In this document: positions 23,039 to 35,201 of the stretch, one piece after another
Numbering within the stretch: position 1 is the stretch's first letter
Layout: each line of letters opens with the position of its first letter
NCBI GenBank assembly: GCA_035771175.1
Contig: CM069598.1
Span: forward strand, 19,134,438 to 19,198,437
Length of the DNA: 64,000 nucleotides
Source of the DNA: Paratinospora sagittata
Lineage: Eukaryota > Streptophyta > Magnoliopsida > Ranunculales > Menispermaceae
Direction of reading: 5' to 3'
Translations under genes and position numbers: made by a program
The notes under the pieces: generated by a model
Seen by the model: only the letters and a program-made list of their open reading frames with translations
Databases searched by the model: none
What the model was told of the DNA's origin: nothing

Positions 23039-23760
23039 TGTATGTATAAGTGCTTAATTAGCAACTTTGCTTCTACTTGCCGCTAGGGCTTTTTTAAGCC
23101 AAGAATACACTTGTCTCGCTGGGGTGACTAGATATAATGGATCTATTCAACCTGGGATGGCCGGAACCCATTTTGTTTTGGCCAGACATGTTTTGACAAA
23201 AGAAAGTCAACAAAATAAATATATGTATTACAGGGTGTGAAAAACTTTTGGTTTCACTTGTTTTCCTTTTCACTGTTGATCAAATGGCTTACTTGGAGAA
23301 AAACCTTAAGGTTTGCCACTTGCAACACTTTCCAAGCCAATGAAAACACTTTTGAACTCTTGTAAATAATTTTAGGGCAATAAATTGATGAAAATATACG
23401 ATTTAATTTTGAAAAAAACAAAGAGATTGAAGATTGAAAGGGTTGAATGGTCGAAGAGTTTAAAGGTTTAAGGTTGAAGGATAGGTGGGTAAAAACAGAA
23501 GAAGAGAGTTTTTGGTGGGTTTTATTTTGCCCTTTTTATTAATTTTAGGACATTTGTGTCTTTTCATTTTTTTAACTTAAGTAGGTGGAGAGAATAAATA
23601 TAGGGTGATTTTAGCACCCTCTTAAAATTTTGACCCAATTTAAACTAAATTGGATTACAGATCCAACCCAACCCATTTTGACATATATATAAACCCAACA
23701 ACCCAAAAGGTTCAAGTTGTTTGAATTAATCGGGTTGGTTGGCCATAAGATGAACACTTA

Positions 23761-24614
23761 TGTTGGACCATCAACTCGGCACGCCACGAGCTGATCAAGC
23801 TGGCTGACAGGTCTATTTAGATGCTGAGCTGGCGATGTCTGAGTCAAAATGAGCAACGCCTTAGTCCGACAACCAAAAAGAGCGGGAAACACTAAGTGAC
23901 GGTAGCTCGGCCTGACCGAGCTATCGTCCCATTATGTATCTTGAACACGACGAATGGAAAGCCAGACCATCCAAAGAACGACAGCTTGGCCCTTGCTGAT
24001 CAAGTCAAGAAGATATTTGATGTAGACTTTCGGGATATTCGGTCATCAATAGCTCGGATGTTGGACACCTCGGTTTAATAAGGAAACGACACTGAGGCCG
24101 GTCTTAGTGTAAATGTTTTCTAGTACAACACGAAGATGATCCTGAGATATTTGGGATAGAAATGTATACGACAGCTATGACAAATCAAGAATAAATTACA
24201 ATCCGTAGCTTGGGATGAGACCTACTTCATCTGGGATGGAGAAACCTATAATCCCGGAGCAGATGAGCTTGACAGCTCATCATGCCTACTATCAACTAAT
24301 CAGGAATTGACGCGTGGCACATGCCTAAGGCGCAGCTAGCCATTCCGGCTAGAAGACCTTTCTTATAAATAACCCATTATTCCCCTTGAAAGGGTATGAA
24401 AAACTACACACCCTAAATCCTGTGCAAGATTTCTTATTGAAATAAACATTGACTTAGGCATCAGAAGATTTTTGACCGGCACTACACCGGTGTTCCTTAT
24501 GAGAGCCTTTTTTTTTGTTCGTACTGTATCAGATTCCGGTAGCTCACGATATCAGGTCGGCTCATCTCCTCAACAAACCAATAAATTCAGTATTGGTCAA
24601 ATTTTGCACCAACA
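23761..24614 (+). repeat. 5' LTR of Tat element (854 bp)
   Basis: Starts TGTTGGACCATCAACTCGG and ends TTTTGCACCAACA. A TATA-like CTTATAAATAACCC is at about 24362. The partner LTR is 37127-37982. Confidence 0.9.
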
Positions 24615-24634
24615 TTTAGCGTCGTCTGAGGGGA
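24615..24634 (+). other. Primer-binding site of Tat element
   Basis: TTTAGCGTCGTCTGAGGGGA follows the LTR directly and matches, with CpG-type changes, the TTTGGCGCCGTCTGTGGGGA site usual in plant Tat elements. I did not determine the primer tRNA. Confidence 0.6.
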
Positions 24635-25318
24635 CGACGAGAGTTGAAAAGTCTGATAAAGCTCTCCCATCATGAGTCAATAAGCATACCACATTCATAT
24701 CAAGGAACCCGTAACTTCACCGAAGCCACATTTTGTTAAACGTGGAAGGCCACCGAAGAAAAAGAAGAGCTCAGCTCAAAAATCTTCGAGGCTGAGCAAT
24801 ATTGAGAAGAATATCGAAAGACTTTTTCGGATAGTGCTCAAACAGCAGCTCACGCAATGAGCAGCTCATCCCATTATGCCAGCACGACAAGCAGACCCTC
24901 GGAGAAATGTTGAGAGTCGTTCCTATAACGTGAGTTCGAAGCCAAAGCCGGTGAAAAGCAGTGGCCAACGCCCGGATGAGTCTAGATGAAAGTCTCTTTC
25001 TATCAGAGATCTTCGACATTCCCTGGAAGTTAGGAAAAAAGAAGATGAGCCAAACTCTTCTTAAGCCCAGTCAATTCTTAGGAAAGAAGCTCGCCGTTGA
25101 GTTCTTAGGTCAGCCCCGACCAAGCCTGTCAGGTTGGTCACCAATAGGCCTTCCAGGTCGGCATCGACTAGGCCAACTGGTTTCAAGTCGCTTCCTTCGA
25201 AGATTTGACAGTTCGCTTCTGTCAGGTTAGCTCGGACGATTCAGTAGAGATTGACCTAGTCGAGAGGAAGCAGTCAAGTTCACTAGTACGAGTAGTACAA
25301 AGACCTCCTTTTTCCCTT

Positions 25319-26180
25319 CATAGATGCAATATTTCAGTCCCCCCTGCCTAAGAATGTTAAAACAGCAGAGGTCAAAACCTACAAGGGAAAGATAGATCTG
25401 AGAGAGCATGTCGAAAATTATAAATCATGGATGGAGTTCAAAGGATACGATGACGCCATGATGTGCAAGGGATTTCAGATTACCCTTGGAGGACCAGCTA
25501 AGATGTGGTATTGGAAGCTAAAACTAGGTTTATTTGTTCGTTCGGACACTTAGCTTACAAGTTCATTGAACACTTTGTCGGAAAAAAGGAATGAGAGAAG
25601 CCGGTAAATGGCTTGTTGTCCATCCAACAAAAGAAAGGGAAAAATATAGAAGATTACCTCGAGCTGTCGATGACGCGCGAGTTCAAGTAGACTATTGCGA
25701 TGATGCAACTGCTACTACAGCCTTTATAATCGGGCTATTCCACTACTCACTGGGGAAGAAAAAAGCTCAAACCTATAAAGAGGTCTTAGACCGAGCTAAA
25801 AAGTACATCAATGCGGGAAGGACAAAAAGAGAAAGCGGGAAGATGAGGTGAAAGAAGACGACGGAAGAGGAAAGAGGTTGGACTCGAACCAGTGAGATCA
25901 GAAGAGAAACCTCTAGAATGTATATTCGACCTACACCTCTCTAGCCACCTTGATGGAGTAGATCCTCCTAGAAGTATAAGACAAGGATTACCTAAGGTGG
26001 CCAAAGAAGCTCAACACCCCAGCAGATGGGCGAAACAAAAGAAAATATTGTCGATTCCACAATGGCCATGGTCACAACACGGATCAGTGCTATGACCTCA
26101 AAGAGGAAATCAAGACATTGATCCGTCGAGGTCATCTCAAAAATTATGTGAAGAGCTCGGATCAGGAAAAAACTCGATCG
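25319..26180 (+). pseudogene. Tat gag remnant with zinc-knuckle-like end
   Basis: Gag packages element RNA. Pieces in shifting frames include KTYKGKIDLREHVENYKSWM, then a FQITLGGPAKMWYWKLK segment typical of the retrotransposon gag domain. A later piece at 26042-26140 reads KYCRFHNGHGHNTDQCYDLK, the Cys/His cluster usual at the end of Tat gag. Several frameshifts and stops separate them. Confidence 0.75.
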
Positions 26181-26245
26181 CCTTAGTGAGGAAGAGATAA
26201 CCAACCGAAGGAAATCCAAACAATTTTCGAAGAGACCTCGGCAAG

Positions 26246-26710
26246 ATGTCAAATCGGGCTTTGAAGGCTTATGTCAGACCCGTCCGTGCCAATGTCATGA
26301 ACCTGACCTGCCGACCGGAGAAGCAGAGAAGAGCTGACTTCACTATCACTTTCACAGAAGAAGAGGCTCGGGACAAATGTCGACCTCACGTTGATGCTTT
26401 GGTGGTAATAATGGATGTCGCGAACCACAAAGTCCATCGAATCCTAGTCGATAATGGGAGCTCGACCGATATCCTCTATGGGCCAGCCTTCGAGAAGTTA
26501 GGGCTTACGAAAGCTCAGCTCAGCTCAGCTCATCGCGGTCGATGTCCCATTAATCTGGTTCACGGGGGATGGAATAAAGCCGGAGGGAAGGATCGCTCTT
26601 CCAGTCACAGCTGGAGAGGAAGAACACAGAGCTATGACCATAGTAGAATTCCTCATTGTGAAAGGACCATCAACGTACAATGCTATTGTAGGATGACTTC
26701 TCCTCAATGA
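26246..26710 (+). pseudogene. Tat aspartic protease region
   Basis: The frame includes DFTITFTEEEARDKCRPHVD and the active-site region ILVDNGSSTDILY, where Tat elements have LVDNGSSADILY. Here the usual DTG/DSG active triad is DNG, as in this lineage. After about residue 90 the frame changes and homology ends. The protease would mature gag-pol; this copy cannot make a complete polyprotein. Confidence 0.7.
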
Positions 26711-27129
26711 ACTCAAAGTTGTGGTATCTACATACCACCTCGCACTCAAGTTCCCAGTTGAGCACGGGGTAGGTATAATAAGGGGCAGCCAAAAGGAATC
26801 AAGAGAGTACTATGCGGTGGTGATGAAGAGCAAGAACTCCGGAGGGCCAACCTTCCGACCCTCCAAGAAGGAACTCATGCCGGTTGACATCGTCCCTAAT
26901 CACGACCTAGACCCGAGGGAAAACACTATAAACCTCGAAGCTCAGGACTAGTAGAAAGAGGTCCCCATCACCAAAGATACGCTTAAAACGATCAAGGTTG
27001 GGATCGGTATGAGCTCGAAATTAACTGACCAAGTTGTCCAGATATAGAAGGAGTTTAAAGACATTTTTTCCTGATCTCATGATGACATGTCGGGCATCTC
27101 CTCTAGTGTAATCGTTAACCGTCTCAATA

Positions 27130-28016
27130 TAGATCATAAGGTGATGCCGACACGACAAAAATGAAGAATTTTGAGCGCAAAACGAGCCCAAGCCCTCAGA
27201 GAAGAGGTCGATAAGCTTATCCGAGCTCAATTCATCCGGGGAGTGTCATACCCATATTGGCTAGCCAATGTCGTGATGGTACAAAAGGCGAATGAGAAAT
27301 GAAGGACTTGTGTCGACTTCACATATCTAAACAAAGCATGCCCAAAGGACAACTTTCCTCTCCCGAGAATAGATCAGCTCGTCGATGCCACAACAGGTCA
27401 TGAACTACTCAGTTTCATGGATACATACTCGGGGTACAACCAGATCATGATGTACCACCGAGATGAAGAGAAGACTTCGTTCATTACTGATCGAGGTCTG
27501 TACTGTTACAAAGTTATGCCCTTCAGATTGAAAAATGTAAGAGCAACTTACCAGAGGTTAGTGAATCGTGTGTTCGAGGATAAAATTGGGATGAATATGG
27601 AGGTTTATGTCAATGACATGCTCATTAAGAGCGTGAGGTCAGCAGCTCATCTTGATGACCTCAGAGATGTATTTGAGACCATTCAACGTTACAACATGAG
27701 GCTCACCTTTGGGGTTATAGCGGGAAAATTCCTTGGTTTTCTTATTAACCAAAGAGGGATTGAAGCAAATCCATACAAGATCCGAGCTATAATAGAGATG
27801 AAATTGCTGACCATAAAAGAGGTTCAACGCTTAACGGGTTGTATAGCTGCAATTAACCGGTTCATGTCAAAGTCCACAGATAAATGCTTCCCCTTCTTCA
27901 AATTGATTAAAAAGAAAACCGTGGAATGAGACGATGAATGCAAACAGGCTTTCCAAGAGCTGAAGACCAGCCTCAGCTCATCACCGTTATTATCAAAATT
28001 GATCCCGGGAGAGAAG
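27130..28016 (+). pseudogene. Tat reverse transcriptase, 5' part
   Basis: Recognisable RT motifs: CVDFTYLNKACPKDNFPLPR, then FMDTYSGYNQI, VMPFRLKNVRATYQRLVN, and the catalytic box YVND at about 27609-27620 instead of YVDD. Open from 27417 to 27929. In-frame stops before and after, plus the loss of one catalytic Asp, show it is inactive. It is cut at 28016 by the copia solo LTR and resumes at 30999. Confidence 0.85.
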
Positions 28017-28264
28017 TGTTGGTGCACCCAAGAGGAGGGGTGAATTGGGTGATGGTCAAATTAAAAACATTTTCAATGACTTAGTGATATACTTTGATAC
28101 ATTGAAAATAAATGCACATACTAACCATAAAGTAAAATGCATAACGTAAAACACACTAGGATTTATAGTGGTTCGGCCAAGCCTACGTCCACTACCTAAT
28201 CTCCCGATTAGGATTTTCTCAATCCACTAACTGATTTTCTTACGAGTAAGAACCAAACCATTAC

Positions 28265-28668
28265 AACTGCCTTTTTGCAGGTTCAAGGTAAACCTATCCT
28301 TTTGCGGGCTAAGGATGAATCGCATTTCCTTTTTCCGGGATGAGAAAAAATCCATGTTCCTTTTATGGGATAAGGAAGAACCGTTTCTCTTTTACAGGTT
28401 CAGAAATAACCTATCATTTTACAAGTTGAGGACAAACCTACCTTTTTGCGGGCTTAGGATTAACCGGTTCTCTTTTACAGGTTCAGAGACAACCTATCAT
28501 TTTACAGGTTAAGGACGAACCTTCCCTTTTACTGGCTAAGAAAGAACCATAATCCTTTTATAAGCTAAGGAACAACCTTGATCCTTTTACGGGATTAGGA
28601 ACAACCGATTTCCTTTTTCTGGGCTGAGGAAGAACCCATGTTCCTTTTACAGGATCAAGAAGAACCGT
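28265..28668 (-). repeat. About 31-bp tandem array, ~13 units
   Basis: Units follow the pattern CCTTTTACAGGTTAAGGA(C/A)GAACC with variable centres such as TTTGCGGGCT. CCTT at the start can pair with AAGG in most units. It is the expanded form of the array at 627-830. Confidence 0.85.
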
Positions 28669-29699
28669 TACATGATTTCAGCCTTGAAATCATCAAGTAA
28701 ACTACATTCATTTGTCTTGGTTGTTTCATTCCCAAAACAGACCATCATACAACAATGTGAAAATGATATTGGTTCTAACTAAGTAGAACACTTTACAATT
28801 AAGCTCATTACATAGCATTACAAAGATATGTAAATTCAAATGCGTAATGTTAAGAGAGAATCACTTACAGTCTTTCACCTTTCGATGTTCTGTATTGCTC
28901 AAGTGCAGTTTCGAAAAGCGTGAATGGTACGTCATTTGAATCTGAATGCTTCTTCGAAAACATTATGATACCATTTAAACATTGAAGTTAAAAGTCATAG
29001 AACCAATGTAAAACATAGACTCATAGTTTTCAAAATAGATAAAATATATAAGTGTGAAAACTTTTGGTTCAGTATTCAGTAGTTAACACAACTACTGATA
29101 TAGTTTAATACAGTGCTTAGGATAGGAAATCAAGTACAACTGTATCTCATGAATTATCTCTCAAATTCTTTCATCAGCAAGATTGATGTCAAGTATAGAT
29201 CAGTGTTGAGAATTTGAGTAGAAACCAGTTCTACATAATTCAAATAGATTTTCAAAGATAAAATATAATTTCAGCTCAATATGAAAATCTTTTGAATACG
29301 TAAAGTATCAGTGAAAATACTTTGAAAACTATAACAATTGAAAACATTTTGAAAACGACTAACATTCAAAAAGTTTTTGGCACAACAAAATTATCGGCGA
29401 GTTGTTTGATTCAAAGTGGTCGTATTTTTAGACTTAGTAGACAATAGTCGTTAGTCATTTGAAGTTTAAATAATGTGAACGTTTATACACAACGACTAGA
29501 ATGTTATATTGAAAAGGCAACTGCAATTTTCACTAATATTCTGGTTCTTTTTAGATTACATGAATAAGGAAAGTTTCGAAAAACTTGATTCATGCATCAG
29601 AAAAGCTTTCTGATAAATCTGAAAAGGATTTTGTGCAATGATTCATTCTGAAAAAGTAGATTGATATAGTATAACTGTCATAACAGTGACGGTTGTTGA

Positions 29700-30390
29700 A
29701 TTAGCGTCCTGATTCCGTAATCAACGTCCTAATGCATAATATCAACTTTGTCGTTTTGTTCCTTGAGGGCGCTCATTATGTATAAGTGTCCTGCTGAACA
29801 ATGAAGTGAGGGCGCTACTGACTTGTAGGCGTCCTAACTTTCTTTGCTACAGAAGTGACTTAACTTTGAGGGCGCTATTGTACAATTAGCATCCTGCTTA
29901 CTTTTTAAATCAATTAAATACATGAGGGCGCTAGTTCCGGGTAAACGTCCTACCTTTTCCTTTAAAAACAAAACACGAGGGTGCTACTATTATGTAAGCG
30001 TCCTAACATATTTAAAACATTTGAAAAATAGTACTAAGTACGCTGAAGGACAATCAACGTTCTGCAAGTTATTAAGTTGATACTAAGGATGAGGACGCAC
30101 CTATCCAGGTAGCGTCCTGATAATTTATTCAACTTATAACTATCAACATCCTTCAAGATAACATTTTTAAAGAACTTAGACTCTCAGAGATCTTTCAGCA
30201 ATCTGCTTTACAATCAACATCCTGACAACTTCAAATGTTGATTCTAAGTGAGGCCGCTACTTACAATTGAGCGTCCTAATGAATCATTTCAATTCAACCT
30301 TGAATGTTATCAGCGTCCTAATGAGTCATTAGCGTCCTGACTTATCAAGTTCGGGAGAGCGCTGCTAAGTCATTAGCGTCCTGAAATACT
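29700..30390 (-). repeat. AGGACGCT / AGCGCCCT hairpin array (inverted copy)
   Basis: On the plus strand GAGGGCGCTACT alternates with AGCGTCCTAA about ten times. A clear hairpin unit is GAGGGCGCTACTG to TAGGCGTCCT near 29807-29832. This is the minus-strand counterpart of 9690-10240. Confidence 0.8.
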
Positions 30391-30998
30391 CTTGAAAAAT
30401 TGTTTTGACACGTGATTAAAAATACGATAAATGCGAATAAAAACTTGGTAAAATTCAAATCAAATTAAACATAAAAAACTAAATCATTTGAAATACCGTA
30501 AAGTGTATGAACAAAACAAGCAAATTTGAAAAATATATGCAAGTGATTTGTGCATGGTTTTGAAAAATGTTTGAGCAAAATCGATTAAAGAAAGATATAC
30601 CTTAAATACTATGTATTTCTCATATTTCTCATAATCTTTAAATCCAACTCTTCATTATGAGATCTTCATCATTAACTTCGTGCTGGAGTTGAATTTCGTG
30701 AACGTTGATCGAATAAAGTAGTCTTGAAGCTTTTGATCGAACAGTTCGTGTGGTGTGATCTTGAGATCACGATATGATCTTTGAGGTCCTTGATTGACTC
30801 GATCTCGAACGTATGATGTGATCTTGAATTCCTTGATCAAATCGTTCTTTGGCTTTTTGCTTTCCTGAGGTGCTGAGATAAATTCTTGATTGAAGCTCGT
30901 TAGCACCGAAAAAATTTTGTTTGTTATCATCAAAATATACTTCATTGCAGTATATTTAAGGGTGTGTTAAGTGATGAACCGCTTAGGTTAACAAGAAG

Positions 30999-31380
30999 CT
31001 CTTAATCTACTTGTCTATCTCGGATACAGCTATGAGCTCTACCTTGGTCAGAGAAGAACAAGGTGTTCAAAAGCCTATCTACTATGTGAGAAAATCTCTC
31101 CTCGATGCGGAAACAAAGTACACCGAAATGGAGAAGCTCACTCTCGCCTTGATCACTTCGAACCGGAAGCTCAGGCCATATTTCCAAGCGTATACGGTGG
31201 TGGTGCTCACATTATAAAAATTTCGGCAAGTATTGCAAAAGCCGGAGACCTCTGGGAGATTGGCAAAGTGGTCTGTTGAGCTCAGCAAATTTGACATCGA
31301 GTACCAACCGAGAACTTCAAACAAAGGTCAAGCACTAGCAAACTTTGTAAAAGAGTTCTCGTTTGAACAAAATGACATGG
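30999..31380 (+). pseudogene. Tat RT C-terminus and RNase H start
   Basis: Continues from the interrupted RT: SISDTAMSSTLVREEQGVQK, YYVRKSLLDAETKYTEMEKL and, in the same frame after a stop at 31217, KFDIEYQPRTSNKGQALANF. This is the RNase H segment of gypsy RT, with the family's usual 'all but the last acidic residue' appearance. The frame is open only from 31011 to 31217. Confidence 0.8.
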
Positions 31381-31389
31381 CACCGATTC

Positions 31390-31840
31390 CGAGCTAGAGG
31401 TAACGTGGAAGTTGTTTGTCAATGGTTCATCATGCAAGCAAGGAAGCAGAGATGGCATCGTATTGGTTTCTCTAAAAGGAGAAAAACACCTAGCAGTTCT
31501 TTGCTACGACTTCTTTGCTTCCAATAATGAGCCCGAGTATGAAACCCTCCTGGCGGGACTTCGGAGGGGAATCAATTGAGGGGCACTCAAGGTAGCGATA
31601 TGTTGTGATTCGTAGCTGGTAGCGAACCAAGTCACAGTTGAATATCATGCGAAAGACGACCGCATGCAAGCCTACCTACAATGGCGAAACAACTACTGGC
31701 CAAGTTTGAAGAACACAAGGTCATACAAATCCTGCGAGCAGACAATTCCCTAGCCGACGCTTTCTCATAGCTCGTTGCATCATCCGAGGATGAGCTTGTC
31801 TCCAAATACCAGTGGAATACTTGCATACCAAGAGCATAAA
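31390..31840 (+). pseudogene. Second RNase H-like domain of Tat element
   Basis: Reads KLFVNGSSCKQGSRDGIVLV, then NNEPEYETLLAGLRRGI, the D(N)GSS...N.EAEYEALLAGLR pattern of the archaeal-type RNase H that Tat elements carry between RT-RH and integrase. The first catalytic Asp is Asn here, and stops follow. Confidence 0.65.
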
Positions 31841-32039
31841 AGAAAGAGCTCAGGTCGGCCTAGTTGAGGCCAGTTCTTCCTGGATGGATCCAATTATGGC
31901 ATTTTTGAAACTAGGAGAGTTCCCGGAGGACAAAGTGATGGCCAGGAAAATACAGTTGTAGGGAGCAAGATATGTGATGATCGATAATGAACTATACCGA
32001 CGCAGCTATACAGCTCCCCATACGTCAAATGTTTACAGG

Positions 32040-33118
32040 AAGAACAAGCTTTGCTCGTCTTGGATGAAGTACACTTAGGAGTATGTGGGAATCACTCAGA
32101 AGGTAGAACTCTAGCTTATAAAGTATTCTGTCTGGGGTACTACTTGCCAACCATCAGCCGCGATGCACTAAAAATCGCGAGGAGCTGCGATAGCTACCAG
32201 TGACATGCCACACTTATAAGAGCCCCTCCAGAAAACTTAACTCCGATTCAAAGCCCGTGGGCTTTCACTTAATGGGGGGTAGACCTAATCGGGCCTTTGC
32301 CGATCTACAAAGGTCAAGTGAGGTTTTTTATCGTAGTAGTGGACTACTTCACCAAATGGGCCGAAGCAGAACACTTAGCTCAAATAACTGAGCAAAAGAC
32401 CACAGAGTTCATCTGGCAATAGATCATATGCCGGTTCAGTGTACCATATGCCCTAGTGTCAGACAACAAAAAACAACTCGATAATTCAAAGTTTAGATCA
32501 TTCTGTGATAAGCTCGGAATCCGCCACTTCTTCTCAACACCAGCACACCCTCAAGCAAATGGGCAGGTGGAGGCCGTAAACAAGATTATCAAACATATGA
32601 TGAAGGCAAGAATTGTAGAGAAGAAGGGCACGTGGGCCGAAGATCTTCCACAAGTATTATGGTCATATAGGACGACCTCGAGGACGACAATAGGAGAACC
32701 ACCTTTTGCCCTAGCCTTCGGAATGGAAGTAGTAATCCCAATAGAGCTCGGGATCCCAACCCTGCGAACATCTTATTTTGATGAAATGAAGAACTCTCAC
32801 CCTCAAGAGGCTGAGCTCAATCTGTTAGAAGAAAAGATAGAACAATCTTAGGTCAGGTTAGCCGCTCACCAAAGGAGAATCTCAAAGTACTATAACTCCA
32901 AAGTCCGACCTCGAAGTTTCAAAGTAAGTGACTTAGTATTGAGAAAGGTGACACAAAACATCAAAGAACCACAAATTGGAGCATTCGACCCTAACTGGGA
33001 AGGATCGCATAAAGTCGTCGCAACCTCAAGAATAGGCGTATATGAGTTGGAAAACCTGGATGGAAAGAAGATCGGAAAGCCTTGGAATGCAGAGCATTTA
33101 AAGTTCTACTACCAGTAG
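32040..33118 (+). pseudogene. Tat integrase
   Basis: Integrase would insert the cDNA. The N-terminal His/Cys part is VHLGVCGNHSEGRTLAYKVF with a weak RSCDSYQ. The catalytic core has VDLIGPLP, VVVDYFTKWAEAE, LVSDNKKQ (second Asp) and HPQANGQVEAVNKIIK with the catalytic Glu. The C-terminal part runs VLRKVTQNIKEPQIGAFDPN to NAEHLKFYY. In-frame stops near 32202, 32268, 32420 and 32849 kill it. The longest open piece is 32456-32851. Confidence 0.85.
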
Positions 33119-34050
33119 CAGTTGCACAGCAAGTAAGAGTAACATAGCAAAAATATCATAACAAAAGTAGCATAACAGTGGTCTTTTTTGTTGATGTAAA
33201 CAATGTCTTTGGCACATCAGTAGAAAAAAGTAGTCTGGTTTTCAACAACTTGTGCAAACATGTTCTTCGAGCGATAAAACAGTGACAGATGGGGAAATAG
33301 TTAATGCCTTGGGATGAGTCTCAGAAAAGAGGCTTAGACTTCATAAAATACTTGGGGTCCAAACCGATATATTCAGATTATCACCAAGGAGACACCAAAA
33401 CCTCATGGTTCGAGCTTGAAAGCTTGGATCCCCTAAAAGTACCTTGGAGCCCAGACCAAACAGGTTTTGTTACGCCAAGAAGAAGGCCTAAACCTCATAA
33501 AATCTTTGGGGTTTGAACAAATAAGTTTGGATTATCACCGAGAAAAAGCCAAAACCTCAGATTATCGCTGAGAAGTAGTGCAGGGCCCTAAAACACCTCG
33601 GAGCCCAAATCAAATAGGTCGGGTTATCGCTAGGATTTAATAAAGTAACCCCACCATCACAGAAACTTTCGAAATAATGACTAAGTCCACAAACCAGCTC
33701 AGCAAGTAGAAATCAGGATGATAGCCAAGTTGATAAAATCCTACAAACGTCAGTTCAGTAGAAAAGAAGACCTGAGCTCGATAACAAAAAACATTCAAAA
33801 TATTGGCCAAGTCCACGGACCAACCTAGCATGAAAAGAACAAGATGTTGGTCGAGCTGACTAAAGACATTACAGACAATAATTTGATAATAAAAGAAGGT
33901 CCAAGCCGAGTGACAAAAAAGGTCCACAAAATAGAGAAGCACAACCGAGCCGAGCTAAGACCATAGTGTTGAAAAAATATCATTTATATTAAAAAGGTTT
34001 AGCTCGGCGTGCGAGCATATAACATACATCACTACAAAAATGCAAAAAAC
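33119..34050 (+). other. Noncoding region after Tat integrase
   Basis: Degenerate repeats containing AAACCTCATAAAATCTTTGG-like text and TTATCACCGAGA recur near 33340-33620. No gene is seen. It separates integrase from the antisense ORFs. Confidence 0.5.
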
Positions 34051-34542
34051 TTACACAACAATAGAGGAACCGAGATCAATGATGTGGCCATTGCCACCAT
34101 CGACTTCCTCGTCACCCTCATTCCCACCGACTTGTCCCTCGGTCATCTTGCCGACCTCCCCGACTTCAGCAACGTTAGCTCGGTCGCCAATCTCCTCTTC
34201 CTCAACCTCGCCTTCCTCGTCTTTCTCAGCCATAAAGGTGTCAAAAGCCACCATGTTGACCTTATCGCCGAAGTACTTGCCAAAATCGACACGCATGTCG
34301 ACCTGACCGTCCTCGCACTCCGAACGAAGAGACCCATGATACTCCTCAGATGCCTTGAAATCCTCAACAGCCTGACGATACTCCTCGGCTCGTGCATTCA
34401 CCATCTCAGCATCTTTCGCCGCAAGCTTGGCCTGGAGCCCCTCATTTTCAAAGGTGACGTGCTCAAACTCGCAGCAGAGCTCAAAAAGGCCGGTCTCAGC
34501 TTTTGTAGCTTGAGCCTTGGCCACCTCGGTCTGCTGAGCCAT
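34051..34542 (-). pseudogene. Antisense ORF of Tat element, coiled-coil part
   Basis: An open frame of 163 codons, rich in Ala, Glu and Lys at the start (MAQQTEVAKAQATKAETGLF) with heptad-like spacing, then an acidic Gly/Glu/Val-rich tail. Grande/Retand-type Tat elements carry an antisense ORF between integrase and the 3' LTR whose product ends in such a coiled coil. It probably formed the 3' exon of that gene, together with 35202-35580 and 35690-36671. Its function is not established. Confidence 0.5.
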
Positions 34543-34714
34543 TTCCTCCTAAACTTTTTAGGTGGCAAGTTGGGTTGCCGTCAATAGGTCCTTAGACTTC
34601 CTAAGACCAAGAATCGCATGGAAAGCACTCTGCAAACAATTCAACACAGTTAGAAAATCTGCGAAAAAACATGAGGAAATGAAGCAGTAAGGGAAGCAAA
34701 TAAAATTACCTTAA

Positions 34715-35147
34715 GGGTGCATTTGGTGCGCAGAATAGGATAGGATTATTTTTATGGGATTGGATGAGATGAGATTAAAAATAAAGTAATGTTGTGTTTG
34801 TTGTAACCCATGAGATTAAAATAAAAATTAACTAAATAAACTTTTTAAGCATTTTTAAAAAAAATTACATTTAAAAAAAATGAGGTCACTGGTTTTGCAA
34901 ATCGCAAAACCAATTTTTTTTTTTTGGTGGAAAGAATGAAGAAGACGATGAAGAATGACACACAAAAAAAAAAAACTTACCAGATGGATAAAACAATCCC
35001 GACATTTTTGTCGGGATTGTTTTCTCCCGTAGGAGGGGGACAAAATAGTGGGTGGGGTTATTTGTAATCATATCCCTCCACCTCCAAACGCTGAGATATG
35101 ATTAAAAATAATCCTATCCCATCCTATCCTCCTTCCCAAACAGCCCC
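34715..35147. mobile_element. Tourist-like (PIF/Harbinger) MITE, 433 bp
   Basis: Flanked by TAA at 34712-34714 and 35148-35150. Left end GGGTGCATTTGG and inverted right end GGGGCTGTTTGG are followed on both sides by AGGATAGGATTATTTTTA-type sequence, making a terminal inverted repeat of about 40 bp. No coding capacity. It lies within the antisense ORF region of the Tat element. Confidence 0.75.
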
Positions 35148-35201
35148 TAACAATTCAGAAGATCGCCTTCGATAGACTTTCTCCAAGATCATCATCCTTG
35201 G

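Larger units (their letters stand above)
28017..30993 (-). mobile_element. Copia (SIRE-like) solo LTR nested in Tat RT
   Basis: Flanked by AGAAG at 28012-28016 and 30994-30998. On the minus strand it starts TGTTAACCTAAGCGG, has TTTTGATGATAACAAAC close behind, and ends GGGTGCACCAACA. At 2977 bp it is the longest copia LTR here. No internal region is present. It carries a 13-unit tandem array (28265-28668) and the hairpin array (29700-30390). The RT reading frame resumes directly after it. Confidence 0.9.

Noticed and set aside
28265..30390. Regularly repeated short motifs resembling a CRISPR array
   Set aside because: The sequence is plant nuclear DNA, units are degenerate, spacers are not unique and of constant length, and the arrays lie inside copia LTRs.
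34009..34587. 192-codon plus-strand frame
   Set aside because: It is the mirror of the minus-strand coiled-coil ORF (34051-34542). It has Leu/Ser-rich text typical of an opposite-strand shadow and no known motif.
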